DNA of 26,355 nucleotides from JAABSQ01 sp964573705 (GTDB lineage: Bacteria; Desulfobacterota; Desulfobacteria; Desulfobacterales; Desulfococcaceae), in NCBI GenBank assembly GCA_964573705.1, contig CAZNLT010000077.1:1-26355 (forward strand), in the 5' to 3' direction. This document shows positions 7,130-14,419 of this stretch, piece after piece (the stretch's first letter is position 1; each line of letters opens with the position of its first letter). The position numbers and the translations under genes were made by a program. The notes beneath the pieces are model-generated. The model worked only from the letters and a program-made list of their open reading frames with translations. It was not told where the DNA came from and searched no databases.

Positions 7130-7285
7130 TTATGAAGAACAGCTGCACCGGCAATGGGCCCGCTTCATGCGGCAGACCGATTCATCCTCTTTGCCGCTGA
7201 TGCATTCCCGATAAGCGGATTCACATTCACTGGAACACTCCCGGCCGATGGTCATATCATTGACGCGAATGGTTTTTTTGGACAT
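7130..7285 (-). CDS. Small Cys-rich protein (51 aa), unrecognised
   Basis: A 51-codon reading frame starts at ATG 7285 (reading leftward) and stops with TAA at 7130-7132. GAGGTG sits 6 bases before the start, a very good ribosome-binding site. The product begins MSKKTIRVNDMTIGRECSSE and contains seven cysteines: residues 17, 21, 28, 38, 45, 47 and 49, ending CRCSCSS. The CxxxC and CxCxC spacing, with Arg/Lys between, suggests a metal- or cluster-binding miniprotein. There is no signal peptide or membrane segment. It faces the VWA/XpaC operon across a shared terminator. I do not recognise the family. The strong RBS and the ordered Cys pattern are the reasons for calling it a gene. Confidence 0.6.
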   Translation of the reverse strand: MSKKTIRVNDMTIGRECSSECESAYRECISGKEDESVCRMKRAHCRCSCSS

Positions 7286-7540
7286 TATATCACCTCACAT
7301 ATTCTGTGGTTGGATCTTTCAGGCGGTCGAAACGGGCGGTTTTCTCCCGCTGACCTGAGCATATCCTAAGCATCTCCTCCCGTATTTCAAGCGATTCACC
7401 GGCATCCCCTTTCTCCTTGCGCCAAGATTATGAATAGAAATCCGCCCTACATTTCGGGAAAAAGTGAGAGGGGAATTGCCCGGGCCCATTTGATTTTCAA
7501 ATACATCCGCTTATATTAAGGCGACTTGCAAAAGTGAAAC

Positions 7541-7828
7541 ATGCAGAACCGCGGAATGGACCTGGAGACCGACTGGGCCCGCCTGCCGGTGCTTCGCGAT
7601 CTCGACGGCATCGAGGTCATCAACGGAAACGTCTCCGACGAAAACAACGCCAAGGCACAAGAATTGGCGGACCGCCTGAAAATCGGCGGCATCGGCGGCA
7701 GCGACGCCCACAGTCCGGAGCGGGTCGCCCGGGCCGCCACCGAATTCGCAAAGCCCATTCGGTCGGAAGAAGAACTGGTTCAGGCGCTGAAAGACGGCGC
7801 CTATGAGGCGGTTCGCCTCGGCCCCTGA
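7541..7828 (+). pseudogene. Orphan C-terminal fragment of a PHP-domain phosphoesterase
   Basis: The 95-codon frame encodes only the last third of a PHP-domain protein. GIEVINGNVSDENNAKAQEL precedes the metal-site motif GGSDAHS, with RSEEELVQALKDG at the end, all typical of the C terminus of TrpH/PHP phosphoesterases of about 220 residues. The N-terminal HxHxxxSDG metal ligands are absent, and I find no matching coding sequence in any frame in the preceding 250 bases. No clear ribosome-binding site precedes the ATG at 7541. It is therefore most likely a remnant of a deletion. Two short hairpins follow it. Confidence 0.65.
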
Positions 7829-7832
7829 TCCA

Positions 7833-7898
7833 GCCCCTCTTATTTTGGGGCCTCCGCTGTCAGTTGCACCCCATTTCCCCGACCCCTCTTTTGGGGCC
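7833..7898. repeat. Two related short C4/G4 hairpins between PHP remnant and HDAC gene
   Basis: GCCCC (7833-7837) pairs with GGGGC (7847-7851) around a T-rich loop. CCCC (7883-7886) pairs with GGGG (7893-7896) around TCTTTT. The two units share the direct-repeat pattern CCCCTCTT...TTGGGGCC. They lie between convergent coding sequences and may act as weak terminators, although no T-run follows either stem. Confidence 0.3.
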
Positions 7899-7928
7899 GG
7901 AGGAAACTGGCTTCCGCCGTATTTCGGT

Positions 7929-8936
7929 CTATTCCACTGAATCCAGTAATGCCCAAGTCAGAAACCGGGCATAGACCTCCCAGGCCCGTTCGCCGTATCC
8001 GCCGGCCATGACATAGGCTTTGGGGATGTGCCGTTCTTTGAGAAAATTGAAAACCAGCTGATCCCGGGCCATCATCTGGTCCAGGGTGAGCCGCAGGCTG
8101 CGGGTGGAGGGGAGTTCGTCATGCTCATAGGGGTCGGCGCCGGAGACCACCACCGCCAGGTCCGGCAGCGGCCCTTGGGCCAGCTGGCGCAGACCGGCTT
8201 CAAGTCTTGCCGCATACTGATCCTCCTCGCCCGATTCGATGGGAATGTCGATGTCGCTGGGGATAAAGGAGGGGTTCAACCTTCCCCTGTCGTCGTATTC
8301 GGCCTCGTCCAGGGGCCAGCCCTTGGCCATATGGATGCTGAGGGTTTTGATGGAGTCGTCCCCCCGGGTCAGGGCGGCGGCGCCGTCGCCCTTGTGGGCG
8401 TCCACGTCGATGATCCAGGCGGTGCGAATACGCCCCTCGGCCTGAAGTTTGCGCACCGCGATGACCATGTCGTTGAGGGGGCAGAACCCGTTGCCGTAAT
8501 CGGCCTGGGCATGGTGCATACCGCCCCCGAAGAAAAAGCAGAAGCCTTTTTCCAGGGCCACCCGGCAGCACTGGACCGTGCCGGCCACCCGCTCCAGAAT
8601 GCGATCGAACAGGGCCGACAACGGCAGGATGGCGATATCCGGGTCATACCGATAATACTTGCCGTGGCGGTCGACGAGTTCGTAGGTGCGGATGATCTCT
8701 TTTTCCAGATCGGGGGAGAAGAGCTTGTCCACATATTCCTTTGAATGGACCCGCAGCAGATCGTCCCGGGAGACCTTGTCTTCGGACCTGGGCAGGTACC
8801 ACCGATCGATTTTCGGCCCCAGCACCGGATGGGATTTCAGGGCCGCAAAGGTGTTGACGGTTCTGCTGTTTCGAACCGGAATCTGGATGCCGAATTCGAG
8901 CAGACTGAATTTCTGATTTTCATCGTAGATGATCAT
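7929..8936 (-). CDS. Histone deacetylase superfamily (acetoin utilisation/amidohydrolase-type) protein
   Basis: This is 335 residues when started at ATG 8936. The arginase/deacetylase fold residues are intact: GGGMHHA (His141, His142, the charge-relay pair), WIIDVDAHKGDG (Asp179 and His181, zinc ligands), SGADPYEHDE (Asp268, the third zinc ligand) and AGGYGE (Tyr314, the transition-state tyrosine). Family members hydrolyse acetyl-lysine or small acetylated amines in the cytoplasm. I chose ATG 8936 because relatives begin at this segment (MIIYDE...SLLEFGIQIP). An in-frame GTG at 8975 would add 13 residues. The gene stands alone, convergent with the PHP remnant and divergent from the cytochrome P460 gene. 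The physiological substrate is unknown. Confidence 0.85.
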   Translation of the reverse strand: MIIYDENQKFSLLEFGIQIPVRNSRTVNTFAALKSHPVLGPKIDRWYLPRSEDKVSRDDLLRVHSKEYVDKLFSPDLEKEIIRTYELVDRHGKYYRYDPDIAILPLSALFDRILERVAGTVQCCRVALEKGFCFFFGGGMHHAQADYGNGFCPLNDMVIAVRKLQAEGRIRTAWIIDVDAHKGDGAAALTRGDDSIKTLSIHMAKGWPLDEAEYDDRGRLNPSFIPSDIDIPIESGEEDQYAARLEAGLRQLAQGPLPDLAVVVSGADPYEHDELPSTRSLRLTLDQMMARDQLVFNFLKERHIPKAYVMAGGYGERAWEVYARFLTWALLDSVE

Positions 8937-9070
8937 GGGGCGCGCCTCGCTTCCGTGACAGGTTGAACAGACCACGGTCTATTCTGTTTCCGATCCGTTG
9001 AGATGTCAATGGGCTGCATCGATCGATCATCACGGCCTGAGAAAGGCCCCTGAATATGCCTTGACTTCTT

Positions 9071-9098
9071 TTGATTCATTCATTTATGGTTCTATAAA
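9071..9098 (+). promoter_or_regulatory. Candidate sigma70 promoter for the cytochrome P460-type gene
   Basis: TTGATT (9071-9076), a 16-base spacer and TATAAA (9093-9098) lie in a locally AT-rich stretch about 95 bases before the gene start. ATTCATT (9074-9080) and AATGAAT (9102-9108) form an inverted repeat around the -10 element, a possible operator. Confidence 0.4.
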
Positions 9099-9193
9099 AT
9101 TAATGAATTAGATTTTTTCACCTCGGTCCGCGCTTGTGTCGATTTTCGAGTGGCGGGTCGATCCACAGGAATCCGTAACCGAAGGAGGATATG

Positions 9194-9688
9194 ATGAAGA
9201 CACGAATGATACCTGTCATTATCCTGGCGATAATTATGGCCGTACCGTCGGCGCTTTTCGGGGCCGACGACGCCTTGCCGCCGCCCGACGGAGGAAAGGT
9301 CTGGCAATACATCTCTGATGAAAACCCCTACACCGATTGGGATCACTGGCCGGGGCACAGCGGCATGTATCCGGGCAAAAGCCCCCACGGGGCTTACCTG
9401 AAGCTTTATGCCAATCCCATCGCCATCAATGCCGCCAAAGAAGGCAAACCGATGCCGGTCGGTGCGATTTTGGTCAAGGAGAACTACGGCGAAGACAAAA
9501 AATCGCTGATGGCCGTGACCCCGATGTATAAAGTCGAGGGATTCAACCCGGAAGCGGGCGACTGGTTCTGGGCCAAGTATGGCCCCGACGGCAAGATCAT
9601 GGCTTCCGGTACGCCCAAGGGCTGCATTCAGTGTCATCAGGTCAAAAAATCCAACGACTGGATTTTTACCCCCACCACTTCTGAATAG
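9194..9688 (+). CDS. Periplasmic cytochrome P460-family protein
   Basis: This is 164 residues from ATG 9194. AGGAGG ends at 9188, giving a 5-base spacer to 9194 but only 2 to the ATG at 9191, which decides the start. Residues 1-23 are a Sec signal peptide. The mature part contains GMYPGKSPHGAYLKLYAN and MPVGAILVKENY, both typical of cytochrome P460 (PF16694). A C-terminal GCIQCHQ follows, a CxxCH c-type heme site (Cys144, Cys147, His148). P460 relatives oxidise hydroxylamine or bind NO, but most annotated homologues are uncharacterised. The lysine that cross-links heme in true P460 cannot be confirmed by eye, so an ordinary c-type heme protein is possible. It is followed by its own terminator and then by another c-type cytochrome gene. 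Confidence 0.8.
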   Translation: MKTRMIPVIILAIIMAVPSALFGADDALPPPDGGKVWQYISDENPYTDWDHWPGHSGMYPGKSPHGAYLKLYANPIAINAAKEGKPMPVGAILVKENYGEDKKSLMAVTPMYKVEGFNPEAGDWFWAKYGPDGKIMASGTPKGCIQCHQVKKSNDWIFTPTTSE

Positions 9689-9692
9689 ACCG

Positions 9693-9741
9693 AAAGGCCG
9701 GGGACGGAAAAGCACACCGTTTTTGCGTCTTTCGGCCTTTT
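9693..9741 (+). terminator. Intrinsic terminator after cytochrome P460-type gene
   Basis: AAAGGCCG (9693-9700) pairs with CGGCCTTT (9733-9740), an inner GACG (9703-9706) pairs with CGTC (9726-9729), and the stem runs into TTTT (9738-9741). It begins 5 bases after the stop codon. An alternative outer pairing, CCGAAAG (9690-9696) with CTTTCGG (9729-9735), is also possible. Confidence 0.65.
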
Positions 9742-9802
9742 ATGCGTCAATGGAACCGCACCTTTTCTCTCAAATCCGGTGGCTACCGCGAAGGGCGATG
9801 TA

Positions 9803-10582
9803 ATGGACTTTCTATTCAATTCCGGCATACCCGGGCTCATCTACGACACCTTGACCGGGATCGGATACCCCCATCCGGTCCATCCTATTTTCACGCACAT
9901 TCCCATCGGACTCACGGTGGGCGGGTTTCTGTTTCTGCTCGCGGCCCTGATGTTCAAGCGGCCGGGTTTGTTTCAGGCCGCCCGGAACTGCATGGTGCTG
10001 ACCCTGATCATTTTTCCGTTCACCGTCTTCTTCGGATGGGTGGACTGGGTCCATTTTTACGGCGGCGTTTTTTTGTTTCCGTTTCAGATGAAGCTGGTGC
10101 TGGCCGGTTTTTTTCTGCTGTTTCTTCTCTGGGGCGCCTTTCGGGCGGTCAAAGCGAACACCACCCCCGGAAAACTGCTGTTTATCAATTTCCTGACCCT
10201 CCTGGTGGTGGTCGGATTGGGTTTTTTCGGCGGAGAAATCGTCTACGGCGACCGAACCGCGACCGGGCCGCCGACCGAAGAAGCACCCGGCGGGGTCCAC
10301 CCCGCCGAAGAAGGGCCGGGGCGGGAAGAACTGGTGTCGGTCGGGGCCGACCTTTTCAAAGATCAGTGCGCCATGTGCCATTACACCGACAAAACCGCCA
10401 CCAAAATCGGTCCCGGCTTGAAAGGCCTGTTCCAGGGGGACATTCTGCCGGCCAGCGGACGCAAGGTCTCCGAAGCCAATATCCGTTCCCAACTGCGGAA
10501 TCCCTATCGGGACATGCCGGCCTTTCCGGATCTGACCGAAAAGCAGGTGGAAGGGCTGATCGCATACCTGAAAATCCTGTAG
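9803..10582 (+). CDS. Membrane protein: DUF2231-like four-helix domain fused to C-terminal cytochrome c
   Basis: This is 259 residues from ATG 9803, chosen because AAGGG lies 7 bases upstream; an in-frame GTG at 9779 lacks a site. The N-terminal ~145 residues contain four membrane helices with conserved-looking PHPVHPIFTHIPIGL near the first helix, like DUF2231 membrane proteins where His may ligate heme b. After a Pro/Glu-rich linker (about 155-180) comes a periplasmic cytochrome c domain: QCAMCH (Cys189, Cys192, His193) and a distal DMPAFP (Met238), both axial ligands present. The likely role is membrane-bound electron transfer, perhaps passing electrons to or from the neighbouring P460-type protein. 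The helical domain as a heme b carrier is inference. Confidence 0.75.
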   Translation: MDFLFNSGIPGLIYDTLTGIGYPHPVHPIFTHIPIGLTVGGFLFLLAALMFKRPGLFQAARNCMVLTLIIFPFTVFFGWVDWVHFYGGVFLFPFQMKLVLAGFFLLFLLWGAFRAVKANTTPGKLLFINFLTLLVVVGLGFFGGEIVYGDRTATGPPTEEAPGGVHPAEEGPGREELVSVGADLFKDQCAMCHYTDKTATKIGPGLKGLFQGDILPASGRKVSEANIRSQLRNPYRDMPAFPDLTEKQVEGLIAYLKIL

Positions 10583-10597
10583 TCCGCTTTCATCCAC

Positions 10598-10620
10598 CTT
10601 CAAATTGTATTTGAAGATTT
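10598..10620 (+). terminator. Probable terminator after the membrane cytochrome gene
   Basis: CTTCAAAT (10598-10605) and ATTTGAAG (10609-10616) form a perfect 8-bp stem with a TGT loop, followed by ATTTCTC. It starts 15 bases after the stop. The stem is AT-rich and the T-tract is short, so it may be weak. Confidence 0.45.
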
Positions 10621-10724
10621 CTCGATGATCCGGTAGTATATCGGCCGTCCGTTCAATCCTTATGTCAACATGATTTCAGTCAAACATTCGCGACCCGAGC
10701 GTATACAACCGGAGGAAAAGAACC

Positions 10725-11033
10725 ATGGCCATGAAAAAACAATTTCTGAAGACCAAACCGATTTGCAAGGTCACCTTCAAAGTCACCCCGGAGACCGTCG
10801 GCGAGGCCGACACCGTTCATCTGGTGGGCGATTTCAACAACTGGGAGCTGGCGACCACGCCCATGAAGAAGCTCAAAAGCGGCGATTTCACCGTTACCGT
10901 GAATCTGGATAAGGAAAACGATTACCAGTTTCGATATCTGGTCAATGGAAAGGAATGGGTCAACGAGCCGGAGGCGGACCGGTACGAGGCCTCGCCCTAC
11001 CCGAGCATCGACAACGCCGTGGTGTCGGTCTAG
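10725..11033 (+). CDS. Stand-alone AMPK-type glycogen-binding (CBM48/isoamylase early-set) domain protein
   Basis: This 102-residue protein is almost entirely one carbohydrate-binding module of the AMPK-beta type (PF16561). HLVGDFNNWELATTPMKKL, then GDFTVTVNLDKENDYQFRYL and VNGKEWVNEPEADRYEASPY are the characteristic strands. The Trp residues at about 43 and 79 are placed to contact alpha-glucan. GGAGG precedes the ATG by 9 bases. There is no signal peptide and no catalytic domain. Small proteins of this type are widespread in Proteobacteria and Desulfobacterota, and their role is not settled; glycogen targeting or regulation is the usual suggestion. It is followed after 14 bases by the Ub-Mut7C gene. 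Confidence 0.85.
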   Translation: MAMKKQFLKTKPICKVTFKVTPETVGEADTVHLVGDFNNWELATTPMKKLKSGDFTVTVNLDKENDYQFRYLVNGKEWVNEPEADRYEASPYPSIDNAVVSV

Positions 11034-11047
11034 GAATCGATGGGATC

Positions 11048-11824
11048 GTGGGTGCCAAAACCGCCTATTTTCGTTTTTATGAAGAGCTGAACGATTTTCT
11101 TCCCGAATTCAAGCGAAAGCGGACCTATCCCTATTCCTTCGACGGAAAACCGGCGGTCAAGGATGCGGTCGAGGCCGAAGGGGTGCCCCATACCGAGGTG
11201 GACCTGATTCTGGTCAACGGCCGGTCGGTGGATTTCGCCCACCCCCTTCGGGACGGGGACCGGGTGGCGGTCTATCCGATGTTCGAAAGCCTCGACATCT
11301 CGCCCCTGATCCGCCTTCGGGAAAAGCCGCTTCGCAAGACGCGGTTCATCCTCGACGTTCACCTGGGCAAACTGGCCCGGTCCCTGCGGCTGCTCGGGTT
11401 CGATACCGTGTACCGAAACGACCTGGATGATCCGGAGATCATCGAGATCGCGGCCTAAGAAGGGCGAATCATCCTGACCCGGGATATCGGGATTCTCAAG
11501 CACAGCGCCGTCACCCACGGATACTGGCTGCGGTCCACCGATCCCGAAAAACAGGTCCGGGAGGTCCTGAACCGCTTCGATCTCTACGGACAGATTCGCC
11601 CCTTTCGCTGCTGCATCAACTGCAACGGCATCATTGAACCGGTGGACAAGGCCGCGATTCAATCCCGATTGCAGCCGCGCACCGAGGCATACTATGATGA
11701 ATTTTTCCGCTGCACCGACTGCGGCCGCATCTACTGGAAAGGGTCCCACTACCGGAAGATGATCGACCGCATCGACCGGTGGATGGCCGGCCGGACCGAA
11801 GCCGATGACGCCGCTCGCGGGTGA
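11048..11824 (+). pseudogene. Ub-Mut7C RNase-like protein interrupted by one in-frame TAA
   Basis: The frame from GTG 11048 encodes an N-terminal ubiquitin-like domain (Ub-Mut7C type; AYFRFYEELNDFLP, VDLILVNGRSVDFAHPL, DGDRVAVYP) over residues 1-85. The start of a Mut7-C PIN-like nuclease domain follows (RFILDVHLGKLARSLRLLGF, DDPEIIEIAA). Codon 137 (11456-11458) is TAA. The same frame then continues with the rest of the family: GRIILTRDIGIL, the zinc-ribbon cysteines CCINC and CTDCGRIYWKGSHY, stopping with TGA at 11822-11824. The 258 sense codons match the expected full length with no frameshift. A single change such as GAA to TAA would explain it (AAEEGRI would read normally). It may be a recent nonsense mutation, a sequencing error or readthrough. 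The start codon is uncertain. The LysE-type gene overlaps its last 20 bases. Confidence 0.75.
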
Positions 11825-12446
11825 TCCCCAGATCATCGCCTTTACCCTGGTGGCCGCGGCCCTCACCGTAACCCCGGGCGCGGATACCCTGCTGGTGCTG
11901 CGAAACGTGCTTCGGGGCAGCCGAACCGACGGTCTGGTCACCACCCTGGGGATCTGCTCCGGGCTGTTTGTCCACGCCCTGCTCTCGGCATTGGGGGTGT
12001 CGGTGATCCTGATGCACTCGGCGGCCCTCTTCTACTGGGTCAAGAGTTTGGGGGCCCTCTACCTGATGTGGCTGGGCTGGCGGTCCCTGCGCCAGGCGAT
12101 CAACCAGCCGGCGGATCTTCATCTTCAGGACGCCCCGGCGGGGGTCCCGGCCCGGAACTGCTTCCTGGAGGGATTTCTGACCAATATTCTCAACCCCAAG
12201 GTGGCGGTCTTCTACCTGGCCTTTCTGCCCCAGTTTATCGGCCCCGATGATCCGGTGGTGGTCAAATCCGCGGCCCTGGCCGGGATTCATTACCTGCTGT
12301 CGATCCTCTGGCTCGGGTTCCTGTCGGTGTTTCTGGACCGAATGCGGCAATGGATCGTCCACAGCGGGGTGCGCCGATGGCTGGACGGGGTCTGCGGGGC
12401 GCTCCTGATGGCCCTGGGCATCCGCCTGGCCCTGGAAAGCCGCTGA
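11805..12446 (+). CDS. LysE/RhtB-family amino-acid or metabolite exporter
   Basis: This 213-residue integral membrane protein has about six hydrophobic segments. The N-terminal signature TVTPGADTLLVLRN corresponds to the conserved TPGP motif of LysE/RhtB proteins. GFLTNILNPKVAVFYLAFLPQF is the second family signature. These proteins export amino acids or derivatives across the inner membrane using the proton gradient. Its ATG lies inside the end of the Ub-Mut7C frame (20-base overlap), implying translational coupling in the intact ancestor. No convincing Shine-Dalgarno is visible. The substrate is unknown. Confidence 0.85.
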   Translation: MTPLAGDPQIIAFTLVAAALTVTPGADTLLVLRNVLRGSRTDGLVTTLGICSGLFVHALLSALGVSVILMHSAALFYWVKSLGALYLMWLGWRSLRQAINQPADLHLQDAPAGVPARNCFLEGFLTNILNPKVAVFYLAFLPQFIGPDDPVVVKSAALAGIHYLLSILWLGFLSVFLDRMRQWIVHSGVRRWLDGVCGALLMALGIRLALESR

Positions 12447-12471
12447 ATACCAAACCGGCTCGCCGGGTTCA

Positions 12472-12519
12472 TGGCCCATAGCCCATAACCTATAACCTAT
12501 AACCTATCGCCTATACCTA
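12472..12519. repeat. Heptanucleotide tandem repeat
   Basis: Six 7-base units run from 12472 to 12513: TGGCCCA, TAGCCCA, three exact TAACCTA units and TCGCCTA, with a partial TACCTA to 12519. The array fills most of the 87-base spacer between the LysE-type gene and the flavin reductase gene. Its function is unknown. Slippage would change spacer length. Confidence 0.8.
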
Positions 12520-12533
12520 CAGAGATACGCATA

Positions 12534-13007
12534 ATGCAAGAAAAACTGATTTCAGCCCTGGGAAAGATGACCTACGGCATCTATGTGCTCACCTCGGCCC
12601 ACGACGGAGAAATCAACGGAATGATCGCCTCCTGGGTCTCCCAGGTCTCCTATGATCCGCTCCTGGTGATGGTCGGGGTGCATCCCAATCGGTACAGCCA
12701 TCGCCTCATCTCCCAAAGCGGCGCGTTTGCCCTGCATGGGGTAGCCAAAGACAATCCGTCGCTACTGAAGACCTTCAAAGGCCCGGACCCGGCAGCCAAA
12801 TTCGCCGGCCTCCCCTGGAAGCCGGGGAAAACCGGCTCGCCCATTCTCATCGACTGCGTCGCTTTTGTCGAGTGCGAGGTCCGGGGCCGGTACGAGCCGG
12901 GGAACCACACCCTGTTCATCGGAGAGGTGATCGACGGCGACCTTGTCTCCGATGCAACGCCTTTGACCACCGCCGATTACGCCGGGCAGTACCTGGGCAA
13001 GGATTGA
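12534..13007 (+). CDS. Flavin reductase-like domain protein
   Basis: This 157-residue protein matches the FMN-binding flavin reductase-like domain (PF01613): LGKMTYGIYVLTSAHDG, NGMIASWVSQVSYDPLLVMV and HTLFIGEVIDGDLV are the hallmark segments. The family binds FMN or FAD and includes NAD(P)H:flavin oxidoreductases that feed monooxygenases, as well as FMN-binding parts of anaerobic flavoproteins. The protein is single-domain and cytoplasmic with no rubredoxin fused. The ATG at 12534 has only a weak AGAGA upstream. The next gene starts 7 bases after its stop. Its partner is not evident. Confidence 0.82.
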   Translation: MQEKLISALGKMTYGIYVLTSAHDGEINGMIASWVSQVSYDPLLVMVGVHPNRYSHRLISQSGAFALHGVAKDNPSLLKTFKGPDPAAKFAGLPWKPGKTGSPILIDCVAFVECEVRGRYEPGNHTLFIGEVIDGDLVSDATPLTTADYAGQYLGKD

Positions 13008-13014
13008 TCCTGCA

Positions 13015-14001
13015 GTGAATCCCATGCTCTATCCCGAACGATTCAAGCGAAAGGTCGTCGCGCTCAACGACGCCCTCCTCGAACACCTCGGCCCCCGGGG
13101 TTGGTGGCCCACTTTCGTGCCGGGTCAGGACCGGCCGGTCTATCAACCGGGGCGGGAGGGGCGCATCGTCTCCGATGAAGAGGCCTTCGAGATCATCGTC
13201 GGCGCCATTCTCACCCAGAACAACACCTGGGCCAATGCCGAGCAGGCGATTGTCAACCTGAATCGGGAAGGGCTGCTGAATATCTCGGCCCTTGCGGAAA
13301 GCGACGGCCGTTTGACCGAGCTCATCCGGCCCGCCCGGTATTTCAATCAGAAAGCCCTGCGGTTGAAGGAGATCGCCGAAGAACTCCTGCGGATCGGGGG
13401 TATCCCGGCCCTTCGGCGCGAGGCGACCGATGCCTTGCGAAAGCGGCTCCTCTCCTGGCGGGGGTTCGGCCCGGAAACCGCCGATGCGGTGCTCTGCTAC
13501 GCCCTGAACCGGCCGATTTTCGTGGTGGATGCCTACACCGGGCGGCTATTTGAGCGGTTGGGACTGCCGGCCGGGTCCTATGCCGAAATGCAGAACCTGG
13601 CCCACCAGTCAATTCCGCCGTCCACGGCGGTCTACGGCGATTTTCACGCCCGGATCGTCCGTCTCTATGCCGGAAAAAGCGCCGAGGCTTTTATTCCAGA
13701 GTTTGAAGCCCGATATGCCGAGTCATCGGCGACAATGGACCGGGTCTTTCGGAACTTCCGCGACATCCCCGGGGTCGGGGAGAAGATCGCCCGTGATTTC
13801 TATGATATGGGATTCCGCTCCAAGTCAGAGCTGGTCGGCCAGGACCCCGAAGAACTCTACGACCGCCTCAACCGGCTCAAAGGGGTAACCGTGGACCGAT
13901 GCATGCTTTATGTCTTTCGGTGCGCCGTCTACTATGTCTCCCATCCGGATCACGCCCCGGAGAAGCTCAAGTGGTGGCACTGGAAGGATGCCGCCCCATG
14001 A
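13015..14001 (+). CDS. EndoIII-like HhH-GPD DNA glycosylase fused to a C-terminal Cdd1-type HhH domain
   Basis: This protein has 328 residues. Residues about 50-235 form an endonuclease III-like HhH-GPD domain: FEIIVGAILTQNNTWANAEQAI, the HhH motif LLSWRGFGPETADAVLCYAL (146-165) and VVDAYTGRLFERLG with the catalytic Asp at 172. The position of the EndoIII catalytic Lys (GxGxKTA) is Glu154 (GFGPETA), so a monofunctional glycosylase is more likely than a glycosylase/lyase. The C-terminal four-Cys iron-sulfur loop of EndoIII is missing; there are no cysteines between residues 162 and 295. Residues about 240-328 (FRDIPGVGEKIARDFYDMGF, LYDRLNRLKG, CMLYVFRCAVYYVSH) resemble the Cdd1/pathogenicity-locus HhH domain. 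The start is GTG 13015 or ATG 13024, and neither has a clear RBS. The following gene overlaps by ATGA. Confidence 0.75.
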   Translation: MNPMLYPERFKRKVVALNDALLEHLGPRGWWPTFVPGQDRPVYQPGREGRIVSDEEAFEIIVGAILTQNNTWANAEQAIVNLNREGLLNISALAESDGRLTELIRPARYFNQKALRLKEIAEELLRIGGIPALRREATDALRKRLLSWRGFGPETADAVLCYALNRPIFVVDAYTGRLFERLGLPAGSYAEMQNLAHQSIPPSTAVYGDFHARIVRLYAGKSAEAFIPEFEARYAESSATMDRVFRNFRDIPGVGEKIARDFYDMGFRSKSELVGQDPEELYDRLNRLKGVTVDRCMLYVFRCAVYYVSHPDHAPEKLKWWHWKDAAP

Positions 14002-14291
14002 TCGCGGTTAAACAAGCGGTCAAGTCCGCCTTCGGATTTTTCCACGAACTCTACGACACCGGAAAGTTCGAGGACATCCTCCTTGAAGAAGTGGCGCTCT
14101 CCGAAGACCGGTCCGCCTGGCTGGTGACCCTCGGATTCTACCGGCGGATGCCTTCGGTCAACATCATGGAATCCTTCGGCTCCAAAAAATACATCCGCAC
14201 CTGCAAAACCTTCCACATCGATGCCGAAACCGGGGAGATGATCGCGATGCGGTCGGGCCCCAACGATGCGGATCTGCCGCATACGCTGTAG
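13998..14291 (+). CDS. Conserved small protein of unknown function (97 aa)
   Basis: The ATG at 13998 overlaps the stop of the glycosylase gene (ATGA), and GGAAGGA lies about 10 bases upstream. The 97-residue product begins MIAVKQAVKSAFGFFHELYD and contains a strand-rich middle (SAWLVTLGFYRR, KKYIRTCKTFHID) ending ETGEMIAMRSG. This layout, a helix followed by a small beta sheet ending in a TGE-type turn, resembles PepSY-like or small conserved hypothetical proteins, but I cannot name a family. It is soluble, with no signal peptide. Overlap implies translational coupling to the glycosylase; a functional link is inference. Confidence 0.6.
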   Translation: MIAVKQAVKSAFGFFHELYDTGKFEDILLEEVALSEDRSAWLVTLGFYRRMPSVNIMESFGSKKYIRTCKTFHIDAETGEMIAMRSGPNDADLPHTL

Positions 14292-14419
14292 CGCAGGCCG
14301 CAATGGCCTCTCCCTGCCGCCGCAGGCGTTCTTAAAGAGGGTTTGATCGCAGCAGGGCTGAGGTGAGCCCGCCCCGGTGAATTCCTTTCGATTCCGCGAA
14401 CGGGTTCCCCCCCTTTGAA

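Noticed and set aside
8937..8975. N-terminal extension of the deacetylase from GTG 8975, which would contain a CSTCH heme-like motif
   Set aside because: There is no signal peptide for a c-type cytochrome, the family begins at the ATG at 8936, and the motif lies in the region likely to be untranslated.
11456..11458. Recoding of the in-frame stop as selenocysteine or pyrrolysine
   Set aside because: The codon is TAA; selenocysteine uses TGA and pyrrolysine uses TAG. A nonsense mutation or error is simpler.
12472..12519. Heptad array as a CRISPR
   Set aside because: Units are 7 bases with no spacers and no cas genes nearby.
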